64,000 nt of DNA from Stratiolaelaps scimitus (Eukaryota; Arthropoda; Arachnida; Mesostigmata; Laelapidae). The notes below the pieces were generated by a model. That model searched no databases and was not told the DNA's origin. It saw only the letters and a program-made list of their open reading frames with translations. Location: NCBI GenBank assembly GCA_019614645.1, contig JABWDB010000007.1, positions 6,461,501 to 6,525,500 of the forward strand. The letters are read 5' to 3'. The position numbers and the translations under genes were made by a program. Below are positions 52,133-61,451 of this stretch, in pieces; within the stretch, counting starts at the first letter, position 1, and each line of letters opens with the position of its first letter.

Positions 52133-53592
52133 CACACACACGCCACATTCTAATTGTGGCGACACAAATTTGTCATAATGGTAAAACTCCACTCCAACAC
52201 ACGGACATGGAAAAAGCGTCAATGAACTCGCAGCGCGTGTCCGCAGGTGAATTGTACAGCTCAAATGAGGTACCATTATATCAATCGAACAGCGTCAGAC
52301 GCAGCGCCAGGAAACGGCGGGCACAGCGCAATCCTCTGGAGTATATTCTAATTGCTATTACGACACCTGTGTTAAGTCAGCTGACCATTCTTATTCACTA
52401 TAGTGGATTTGCTGTGAAAGCACAACAACAACCTACGTCTCTTCCGTCAATCTTCCAGCAACCAAAGCGCAATGTCTCCATAACGTGATATATAAACAAA
52501 TTTGCTCTGATACCACGCCACTGTTGCATCGTGCAACGCTTACTATTCAATTCATACCGCACCTCCTTCAACTATATCATATATCTGTGTATAGAATAAC
52601 AATTGTACAGTTCGCTCGCGCTCTTCGACACAGGCCACGGGTAAACCCATGCGGCACTCCATCAAAAGTAGTAGTTACAATATCGGACGCCTGGCTAACC
52701 ACTGGATTCGTTTTCTGTCTGAGGTCGAATCAATGTGACGGGAGGCGCCAAGAAGAAGTAAGGACACGTCTGATGGAAAAGTTTGGGGTCGATAACCGAC
52801 TTGCGTTCAAGCAAACCCCGAACACTTCGCTGTCGAACAAGGTGGACAACAGCAGCAGCAGCAGCAGGAGCCGCAGCAGAAATGTTCACCTACAGTTGCC
52901 ACGGAACCAATCTGTTTGTACGGTATTTACCCTCTATTGTTCTCTGCTCTATGCTGGGATAGGGTAGCGTGGCATTGGTTTAGCAAGCGACGTCCAGCTA
53001 CAGCGAGAACACAGCGTAACAAACGATATCGGGATGTTTTAAAGAAGTTTTCCTTGAAAGGAGAATCCGGGTTGGCAATGAGGAAAATCGCCCCCTTCCG
53101 CCGTTTCTCTATTAAATTCTCGTACGAAGTCCGTGTGCGTTATAGATATACTATGATATGTTGATGAGTTAATTGACTGACTTTTCACGTTATTTAATTC
53201 GTATAATAAGAGTACTAATTAACTACCGAACATTTTCGACTGACTTACGGAGAACATCATGAACTATTATAAATACGATTTACTCGCACCGAGTTTCTTG
53301 CATGACGATAGTTTCGGTCTTGGCATCTGAATGACTAGCTAGCTAGCCATAGCAGGGTATGGGTTTCACATTGCAAAGTCTGGTTTTATAGGAGATGTGT
53401 ACCAGGAAATGGACCGCCCCAATACAAAAATGATTCCAGGCACAATCGAAGTTTCTCTAAACGAAAGTTTCCCGTATTAGTGCAAGCGCATCAGTTCAAC
53501 TGATCCATTACACGCGCACAAGCCGTGTTGTCATTGCAGAAACACAGTAGTGGCTACTAAACAGTTCACTTACACTTAATCTTGGCGGACAT
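42982..53592 (-). CDS. IDH1: NADP-dependent isocitrate dehydrogenase, cytosolic type (IDH1-like), complete, ten exons
   Basis: Catalyses oxidative decarboxylation of isocitrate to 2-oxoglutarate, making NADPH. Ten exons (53592-53574, 51081-51042, 49876-49770, 47319-47160, 46290-46131, 45862-45653, 45203-45005, 44608-44538, 44267-44129, 43115-42982) join in phase to 412 codons, close to the 414 of human IDH1. Visible motifs are [12 protein letters not shown] near the N-terminus, the substrate loop KSPNGTIRN (about 94-102), GRHAFGDQY with Arg at 132 as in human, [15 protein letters not shown] with the catalytic Lys near 211, and the metal aspartates in LIDDMVA and [14 protein letters not shown]. 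The N-terminus MSAKIK has no mitochondrial targeting sequence, and the C-terminus KLAAQ lacks the peroxisomal AKL found in some animals, so the product is probably cytosolic. At exon 5 I chose donor CAG|GTAATG; GAG|GTTGGA 21 bases further would add seven residues and fits the family less well. Start lies head to head with importin-13. Confidence 0.96.
43273..43286. repeat. Target-site duplication, copy 1 of SINE B
   Basis: GGGTATAAGCGACT, identical to 43850-43863. Confidence 0.85.
43287..43849 (-). mobile_element. Full-length tRNA-derived SINE (family B) with 14-bp target-site duplication
   Basis: The element reads on the minus strand from 43849 to a 28-base poly-A tail (T run 43287-43314). 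The same 14 bases GGGTATAAGCGACT flank it at 43273-43286 and 43850-43863, an exact target-site duplication. The head carries an A-box-like TGGCGTGGTGG (43837-43827) and a B box GGTTCAAATC (43784-43775) at normal tRNA promoter spacing. It sits in the IDH intron between exons 9 and 10, in the same orientation as the gene. Other pieces of the family are at 29888 and 32779. Confidence 0.85.
43850..43863. repeat. Target-site duplication, copy 2 of SINE B
   Basis: GGGTATAAGCGACT, identical to 43273-43286; it overlaps the start of a 24-bp tandem repeat. Confidence 0.85.
43858..43904 (+). repeat. Two tandem copies of a 24-bp unit
   Basis: GCGACTGTATTTTGCTTGTT plus AATT (43858-43881) repeats at 43882-43904, abutting the SINE B target-site duplication in the IDH intron. 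Confidence 0.75.
44129..44267 (-). CDS. IDH1: IDH exon 9
   Basis: Between TTACATGCAG and TCTG|GTAAGG. It encodes [20 protein letters not shown] and [10 protein letters not shown]. Confidence 0.95.
44538..44608 (-). CDS. IDH1: IDH exon 8
   Basis: Between TTCTCATCACAG and GGCAAG|GTAAAC. It encodes [32 protein letters not shown] contacts NADP in the family. Confidence 0.95.
45005..45203 (-). CDS. IDH1: IDH exon 7 (metal-binding aspartates)
   Basis: Between TCCAATTGCAG and GATG|GTAGGA. It encodes [35 protein letters not shown] and [13 protein letters not shown]. Confidence 0.96.
45281..45310 (+). repeat. Two copies of a 15-bp unit
   Basis: AAGAAACTTCTATCC then AAGAAACTTCTATCG in the IDH intron between exons 6 and 7. 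Confidence 0.6.
45392..45432 (+). mobile_element. SINE A 3'-end fragment
   Basis: TACCGTGGACGTTAAATGTT, GGCTGAAAGTCAGCCCGAAA: the SINE A tail module in plus orientation, in the IDH intron between exons 6 and 7. Confidence 0.65.
45653..45862 (-). CDS. IDH1: IDH exon 6 (catalytic lysine)
   Basis: Between CTTCACACAG and GACAAG|GTATGTC. It encodes [24 protein letters not shown] and [20 protein letters not shown]. Confidence 0.96.
46131..46290 (-). CDS. IDH1: IDH exon 5 (Arg132 loop)
   Basis: Between CTGATTTATAG and GGCCAG|GTAATG. It encodes [29 protein letters not shown] and [15 protein letters not shown]. Confidence 0.93.
46795..46985 (-). mobile_element. tRNA-derived SINE (family A), head plus body
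   Basis: On the minus strand TAGCCCGGTGT (46981-46971, A-box-like) and a perfect B box GGTTCGATCCC (46916-46906) form a tRNA-like head. A short body follows, ending with ACCGTGGACGTTAAATG and GGCCCGGAAA. The last module recurs at 18787, 45392 and 58341. It lies in the IDH intron between exons 4 and 5. Confidence 0.75.
47160..47319 (-). CDS. IDH1: IDH exon 4 (substrate loop)
   Basis: Between TTTTGTTGCAG and TTCAG|GTATTT. It encodes [32 protein letters not shown] and TVF; the SPNGTIR loop binds isocitrate. Confidence 0.96.
49770..49876 (-). CDS. IDH1: IDH exon 3
   Basis: Between GATTATCTTCAG and CAAG|GTAGGT. It encodes [20 protein letters not shown] and [12 protein letters not shown], diagnostic of animal NADP-IDH. 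Confidence 0.96.
50138..50207 (+). repeat. Dispersed repeat, copy 1
   Basis: CCTACGTCTCTTCCGTCAAT, then CTCCATAACGTGATATATAA, shared with 52432-52500 at high identity. Family unknown. Confidence 0.65.
51042..51081 (-). CDS. IDH1: IDH exon 2
   Basis: 40-base micro-exon between TCGTATTTCAG and AG|GTGAGG. It encodes [12 protein letters not shown] plus split codons, matching the start of the IDH core. Confidence 0.92.
52086..52131. repeat. (TA)n microsatellite in IDH intron 1
   Basis: About 23 uninterrupted TA units, followed by a short CA run. Confidence 0.95.
52432..52500 (+). repeat. Dispersed repeat, copy 2
   Basis: Same order of CCTACGTCTCTTCCGTCAAT and CTCCATAACGTGATATATAA as at 50138, in the neighbouring IDH intron. 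Confidence 0.65.
53574..53592 (-). CDS. IDH1: IDH exon 1 (start codon)
   Basis: ATG at 53592-53590 in CGATTGACC-ATG context encodes MSAKIK; donor T|GTAAGTG, ending phase 1. Confidence 0.88.
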
Positions 53593-53854
53593 GGTCAATC
53601 GGTTGCGTGGCAGGACGGATTTTCGGGTGACGCAAACTACGTGGTGGCCGGAACGAAACTGACAGCTAGCTGCGGCCGTACAGGGAAAACCGGCTTTCTC
53701 GTCGTTGGCTGCCGAGAAATCCCATTGGTAGAACGACACCCGTGGCAGCCAACAGGAGTGTGAGCGCGCTGTGAGCAGCTGAACATCCTGAGTAATTGGA
53801 TGACTAAACGCGCGGAATATTTTCAAAGCTCAGTTGAATTCTCACGATATCGCA

Positions 53855-53900
53855 GGCATCGTCGTTGTAATCAATTTAATTTTCTAGCGACGACGATGCC
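53855..53900. repeat. Inverted repeat in the bidirectional promoter
   Basis: GGCATCGTCGT at 53855-53865 is mirrored exactly by ACGACGATGCC at 53890-53900 around an AT-rich 24-base spacer. It may be a paired protein-binding site. Confidence 0.6.
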
Positions 53901-53990
53901 GACAATGTAAAGAGGCCACCATCCCGAACAGCAACTGGCTGCATCAATTCACACAGGCACTGACCGATGCTCACGGGTGTCGTACAATCC

Positions 53991-53999
53991 AAGATGGCG
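53991..53999 (+). promoter_or_regulatory. YY1-like site AAGATGGCG
   Basis: Exact AAGATGGCG core 185 bases before the importin-13 ATG. YY1 sites in animals often sit just downstream of the start of transcription of ubiquitous genes. Confidence 0.45.
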
Positions 54000-54183
54000 T
54001 GCCCCATGAGCTCTAAAGCGAGCATCATCATATGAAATGAATGAGACGAGACTCGAGAACGTGGATACTCTCTGGTGCTGGTGAAAGTGGACGCGAAATG
54101 CTAACTTGATTGTTCGTGTACAAATAAACCCTAAAAAACGTGACGGTGATTCTTCTCTTCAAACAAAGCACATACGGAACACG

Positions 54184-54213
54184 ATGGAGGTCAATCTACA
54201 AATGATTGAGACG
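54184..54213 (+). CDS. IPO13: IPO13 exon 1 (start codon)
   Basis: ATG in ACACG-ATGG context encodes MEVNLQMIET; donor ACG|GTGAGT, phase 0. Confidence 0.82.
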
Positions 54214-57170
54214 GTGAGTCGCGATGGAATCATGTCGCAGATGTCGCCTGATCAGCAAAGAGCGCGCCCTTTACTGATCTGACAAGCTAGCCAGTATCGT
54301 TTCCAATATTTTTGACAGTTCATGCCACTCTGTCATGTTGCCCATAGATCAGTGTTTCAGCTCGGCGATTGGCAGCTTACGACGGAGTATGGGTAGAGAT
54401 TAGATATTAGATGAGGAGGGTTAAAACGAACAATTAAAATGCAAGCTACATTCGCCAGATGATTGCCATTCATTTCTACGAGGTGCAACTCTGCGTCGTA
54501 AATCGATTTCTCGTTTAAATGTGCGGAAAATATAGCTTTATTAGATAATCAGATAATATTGCATGCGATTATAATGTATCGAGATTCGTGTGACGTTTCA
54601 ACGAATATTAATTTTATTTGATTTGTATCGTCCGACCGTAGGCAATCGATAAGCTGTTCGATCCGTCAGCGGGTCAAGCCACAATACAGGAGGCTAATCG
54701 CTTTTTGTGCGAACTGCAAGATCGTTCCCAGGCGTGGTCTTTCAGCTGGCAACTCCTTGCGCTCAACAAGGTACACACAGATCGCGTTCTTACTGTGAAG
54801 ACAAAATACACACAGAACGAAATATAGGCTAATATTTAACACAATGTCACTACACTCCTCCAGCTACTACCGGGAATAGATAAAGAACCAGCTGTCCATT
54901 GTCAAACGCATGTGCGTTTATGGGATACGCATATTTTTATTTCTTTATTTTCTTGCCTTCGTACACTCTATAAAGAAGACACTGCCAATGGTGAGGTGTG
55001 ATCTTCAATGCAGTCAATATATATATATATATACGTATTGCGTACGAGGGATGACACTTGTCAGATCTCCGACGTGACATTATATCTTCTTTGTGCACAG
55101 TATGAAATATTAGTTAAGGGTTATGTCGCACTAGGCTATTGTTTTGGTTGTTCATTTATTATTGATCGTGCATGTGTAACTATCGCTACGATCTCTTCAT
55201 TAGGAATCACATCCTAAAATCACGAATGAGTCGAACACACATCGTTGCCACGTACGACTTTCAGTTTCAAAAATTAGGTTAGGCATTTCCCAGCCGGAGA
55301 TTCTAAATCGGCTATTCAAGCTCGTAGCTGGTGCTTCGATGGGACAGGTCGTATGGCCGACACAGAAATATCCCGGGACTGAGTGCTGTGTAAAAAACCC
55401 GAGATGATAGCGAGTGCTGCAGCTAAATATGATGTTCTGGGTCGTTCTGGTGCTGGTCACTACGCTGATGACCTGTTCCCCGGCCCGTGCTGTCCTTGCC
55501 TGCACTCTACGGGGCACGACAGGTGCTCGCCACAACAGCATATCCATCTGAGCGGCTCTATTAGTACCTGTGGCTAACTTTGTCATCGTCGCAGCTTGAA
55601 ATCGACGTTGCTCTTCGGGCGTCTTCTCGGGTTGAAAGACACCGACCACTGAGGTGTGCCAATTGAAGATGACATGTGCGTTTGGACTCGTTTAATTTGG
55701 TCACATCCTAGGCTTTGCTTTAGTGTCGCTGTTGGCTGATTTCTAGGCTGATACCTGTCATAGATTCCGATCTATGTATGATGGGTACATAACCATGCTG
55801 AGTGCTGGCTAAAACATACTAGAACCTTCTCGAAAGGAGTTCAATTGAGCTTAGCATGAGCCTCTCCCATATAGCTGCTCCTGCGTTATATTGCCATTAC
55901 CGTTCACTATGCGCACCAGCCCCATTGCCCGAATGGGGACTGTCACATCTCGAAAAAGCTTGTGATACGTTCTCACACGTATCTACTTTAGCCATAGTTT
56001 GGTTTTGGTCAACTATTGTCATGTGAACGCGCGCGTTTATGTGTTTTCAACGATATTACACAAACTGTCTGAAGAGAAATAGATAAACATATAAACTTGC
56101 TAACCACGAGCGAATGAAATGACATGCAAGTAAGCCACATTAAAAATTGTAAAAATGTAAAATTAACCTGTATGCTTCTCCTAATCGCTTCAGACGTTCT
56201 GTCACCCAGTTGAAGTTCTCTCATTGACTTAATTATTTCAGTCAACCAACCCGGCGCATTGTTCTCATCACCCCTCTAAATTACCGCTGTTACGCTATTC
56301 CACCCGTTCGATGACATTATTCCATAGTGTGGATTCCGTTACGCTGCTGTGGTCTGTTAATTACCGATTGTTAATTACGCTCATTGAATTCTTCCATTAC
56401 CCGTCTCCAGTCCTTCTGCTGCGGGACTTATCCGACCGCTTGCTACCGCTAACCTGCAATGCTATCACGTCGTTTTTCCGATCGATATCCTTGTTATGAT
56501 CCCCGTGATTTCGCGGTAAAGAAAAGTAGAATTTTATTGATTTATTAATGGGACTGCAATTTCACACTGCAGTTAAAGCTCTCTTATATTTTCTCATCAC
56601 ACAGCGGGATTCGGCGGCCACCTGGCTTTTTACAACCGAAGACCACCTAGCCGTGCAAGCCACCGCGGTAAAACTGCGTTCAACTTCCAATATCCTCGAG
56701 CAAATACTTTGTATATATTCCATGTACGTTCAAATCTCTACCTCAATAGAGATTTGTAACGTTCACATCGGTATGCTTCGAAATTCACATCGGTATTCTT
56801 TCAACCGTTGTAGTAAACTATCGTCGCAAACAATCCCATGTCAAGAAACAGAGGAAGATCTATATTTTAAAGCTATTGCGAACCCAAAAAGTCAACCCAT
56901 TTCCAGTTTACAACGTTCCATAGGCAACATTTTAGTATTTAAAACATGAATTAGATTTCCCCAGTTTTTTCATTTGATTTGTTTATAAATCCTACTCAGA
57001 TTTTTCCCAGACATGTGGTAGTCGCCCAAGTCCGTTTTCGTCAACCCAAGATAGACCAACAATATCAAAACCATCCGTGTCGTTGTCGAGATCGTCGATA
57101 CATATGTGAAAACAAATAAACATACTAATGTATATAAAACTTTAATAGTATTTGTATATATATATATATG

Positions 57171-57207
<37 letters not shown>

Positions 57208-60200
57208 CGATAAGGCGTATTGCAGCTGCTATACATGATTAAGGAAAAGCTGCAAGGCTGAAGAAATTAATGGTTTCGAATCGTTTTTGGTGATACAACA
57301 AACCATGGATCCCTCAGTTCATCTCCTGTTGTCTTCCTACAGGGTATGAAGTCTCAGATGGTGGGTGCCGCGATGGTGACATCGCAAATCTGCAAAGGTC
57401 TGCGTCAGCTACAACCGTTTGAGTTAAGTGCCCTTCGGGAGCAATTGGTGGGCATGATCATGGCTCACGCCAACGGTCCACTTCCGGCAAATCAGCAGGT
57501 TGCTATCAAACTTACCCTGGCGGTAAGTAATACGCAACAGCACTGCCGGAGTTGGCAGATGGCTCACTCCGACTAAAACGCAAACGTGTCTAGGGTAGGG
57601 TATCTGAAAATAGATGGTCAGAGAAACAGTTTTTTACAGTTTTTTTACGAGCAGGTTGACACCCCTATCCGGGGTGTCAGCCTGCTCGTAAAATATATGT
57701 ATCTTAATGTTGTAAGCCTGAGTGGGGCATTTGTGTCAAGTTTAGCGACCAACTACAAAGGTTTGCGCTCTTTAAACTATAGCTTACATGGTATGCTGTA
57801 ACGGTATTCAGCTTACGTCACTATGTCAATATCATTTATAATCGAAAACAATTTGTCAATGCGTGGGCGCTCGTGCGACCCGCAACATTATTTTGCAATA
57901 TCAATGACAATTCATCACTTTTAAAACAACACCTCTATAATCATTGATTGCTATGATTTTAGTTGGCTGCTATGGCTGCGCGAACGTTACTGTTCTTCTG
58001 GCAGAGTGCGGTTGGGGACATGATCGAAAACTTCGGGGATTCTCAGCCCATTCTGCTATTTGAATTCCTGGCACGAGTTCCTGAAGAGGCAAGTACCGCA
58101 GCAATCCCCTTCCGAATATTAGTTCAATAGTACTATTATTATTATTACTATATTGTGAATACTATATTGTTAATATATTACTATATTGTTAAAAAATAGA
58201 GTCGGGATTGTCTGGTCGTAAGTATAATATACCCTGGTCGTAAGTTGATAATATTGTCGTCCTCTGCCAAAAGCCTAGTGCTTTGTACTACTAGCATTAG
58301 TATTTGCAGTGTTGTGCGCATTTACATGTAGGGGTCGGTCTTACGAAGCAATGCGAAAGCGGTACCGTGGACGTTAAATGTTTAAGGCTGAGAGTTAGCC
58401 CGAAAAAGTTTAGTTTAGGACTGTCGTGCGCGAGATTAGCAAAATAATGCGCCAAATGTATCATTATTTAGTCATCTATTTACTCGTCATAGCCTGTGTC
58501 ATACGTAGCAGTCAACCATGCGCGTGCATGAATCTACCGAGGGTCATCTAAAAAACACTCATTTGTTAATTATGTTCTCTGCATTGATACCTTTAGACGG
58601 CGCAGTTAGAGAAGCCGGAGAAGTATGCGAACACCTTAGGCGTTTCAGCGAGCTCCGTTTTATCACTGTGTCAATCAGCTTTAGCATCTCCGATTGCAAG
58701 CCTTCGAACAACATCTATGCGTGCCGTCGCCCAGTGGGTTCCGCTAGCGCCCGCAGAAGAGCTTCCCGCAAACCTCTGCATTGCGCTACTGGGTAAGTTT
58801 GTCAACAGTCCGATTCAGGCGATTCGCTTAGCTCCTTGCCTGCGATTCCCTATGAGATACTTTTCTCTCTCTCTCTCTCTCTCTATAAATGTATCATCGA
58901 AAATAGGAGATAGAAAACTCGTTGCGGTTATGTACAATAACAAGACACATGTATTGCACTGATACGGCCACAGATCACGTGGCCGATGACCATGAACAGG
59001 CTTGCGATGCCATCCTGAGCTTTCTGCAGCATCCCGATGGACCACATCACCCGAAATTGATGACTGATCTCTTGGAGCAAGTGGCAGCCAGGTGCGGGCC
59101 CATTGTCGAAGCGAAACAAGCCTGTGGGGACTTCGATGCGCTCTTCTCGATCTACTCACTACTGACTGGTCTGTAGGACACGTCATAGTTTCAAGCAACA
59201 TAGATAACAGACGTTGTCTATAATTAAATTTATTGATATAACAAAACATTATTATTATTATTATCATCATCGTTACTATTATCACTACGACTGCTATTAT
59301 ATTAAGAAAACATTAAGAAAATGGGAGACACTGTCATCTAACAACCAGTTTACACACGAAAAACAAAAAGGTGAAGTGTGAGCCCTGCACAGATATCGTG
59401 AAACCCTTCGATAAAAGCACAGGTCATTCAGTTCAATTCGGGCGTCGTTTTGATTGGACTAACCTTACAGGTATGGGCGAGGTACACACGAATCTAATTT
59501 TGGAGAACCTGCTACCAGAGAGTCCAAGACGACCTGGAATCGAACTGCTGCTCAAAATGTTATTGGTAGGAAAGCCACCTTGGTTGACCTTCTCTGCCGT
59601 TAATATAATCTATAGTATTAATAATAATAATAATATATCATAGATATACATCACGATCCTGGTAAAAGCCAATGTCGAAAAGTACAATGACACATCAGCT
59701 ATCCACACAGTGACAAATATGTGTGATGCGTTCATTTTTCGTGTTGGGACTCCGTTGAATCTAATCAATGTGGTGATATCGTCTGTAGGATTGTGTCGAT
59801 TCGCCCGGCCAGTATCCATCGGAGGAGATACTCTCGCGGATCCCGATTACGTTCTGGCAAATTCTACTAGACGAGCTCACCCGCGTTGAGCCAAGCACAC
59901 AAATGGCAAAGCTCACCCTACAATTGCAGCCGGTCTACGAACAACTAGTGAAGCTTATGCTTCGGAAAAGCCAGTTGCCTGACCCGGGAACGATGGACAC
60001 CGACGAAAAGGAGGACCTTCGCTGCTACCGACAGGATATCGCTGACTGTTATGTGCGTCACGAGTTGGACAATTATAGAACTGTGCATATATACACATGG
60101 CTTGTGGATTTAATTTCATTCATTCAAGTATTATATAATACATTGCTGTTCACGCTAGACGGACGTTAATGCACGCAGATCTTAGCAAGCCTCGAAACAT

Positions 60201-61362
60201 GTACGGAGTGTGCCGCAAGATGTTAGAAAGCGATTACAAATAGAATCCCCATTGGAACGTTTCACGTTGTGGAACTCTGCTACATTAAAATATACCACAG
60301 TTCGAAAAAAATGGCAAGTCAGTCACAGCCCGATCAGCTGATAGGCTCCGCTCGCTGTGGCATCTATTGCACCCGTTGGCTTCTGCCTGTATCCAAACAT
60401 CCGCCATCTCAATCTGGACCCTCAGTGGCGTTCTATCCGTTTCGGGAGAAGGGGTGTCGTGGTGGCCATATGTCGATATATCCTACCTCAAATCAAGACG
60501 TTGTCGAGAATGCGTTCTATGCACGGAACGAAATGCTATATAATGAAATCAAACTAGCAATAATCGTACAATGTTTAATAATTATTCACATTTCGAGAAC
60601 ATTCAAAATTGTATTGAAATTTTGCCCTCAGATGAATATTGCCACAATGCTATCGTCGCCTGTGTTTCACTACTTCATTGCCGCGCTCGAGACGGCCGTC
60701 ACGGAATATCCTGAGACCAAAAACTCAAAGGTTATCGAAGCCTGTCTCTTCGCGCTGAATGCCATAGGTACGTATTTGACGTCATATTCATGCGGTACCG
60801 CCGCAAGTGCCTACTTGTATCTTCGGTCTCGCAGCTCGATTAGCCCACGTAACAATAGGCGTGATCTTTAAAGCAATCGGGAAAATGACCCTATTTTCCT
60901 AGGTTGTTGTTTTGGGTCACATGCGAGTTCTCGAAAACTTCGACAATGCCTCATTCAGTTCAAGGGCCACTGGAGATTTCTCCCGTTAGTGACCGCTTTC
61001 TCTGGATGATCGTGAGATATGTTTGAATATTGCCTGTTGATAGATGAATGATGAGTCTCTTGAAATGGTGATAGGTGACATGGCTGACTCGGAAGAAGAT
61101 GCTCCCGTCATCGCTGCCGTTCTGTCGCTCCTTCAACGAATACCCCCGGCTGGCGATGAGGTCCTGTCGCAGGTTGGTGTTGTGGCTAGCCACGTATTTT
61201 GTTAAGAGAAACTCACGTACAGTATTCTATATAAACCGTTCGGTGTAGACGAAAATTGGGAATTGTATAAACGCCGCTATTTGAGGAGGACATCGATCGG
61301 TGCTTAACGTCGTCGCCAATTGCCATTCAACCATGTTAAAAATATCTTCGCAAATACCTCAC

Positions 61363-61451
<89 letters not shown>

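Larger units (their letters stand above)
53593..54183. promoter_or_regulatory. Shared head-to-head promoter region of IDH and importin-13
   Basis: 591 bases separate the two start codons, which point away from each other. AAGATGGCG at 53991-53999 matches the YY1 core, common near start sites of housekeeping genes. An 11-bp perfect inverted repeat (53855-53865 and 53890-53900) lies nearer the IDH side. No clear TATA box is seen. Both 5' UTRs must lie here unless untranslated first exons are used. Confidence 0.65.

Noticed and set aside
53593..53826. In-frame open extension upstream of the IDH start that might encode a mitochondrial presequence
   Set aside because: It has no ATG; the first ATG in frame is the MSAKIK start at 53592. 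It lies in the presumed 5' UTR and promoter.
55200..55649. 149-codon minus-strand frame in IPO13 intron 2
   Set aside because: It begins with GTG, matches no family I know and opposes the host gene; length is plausible by chance in this GC-richer patch.
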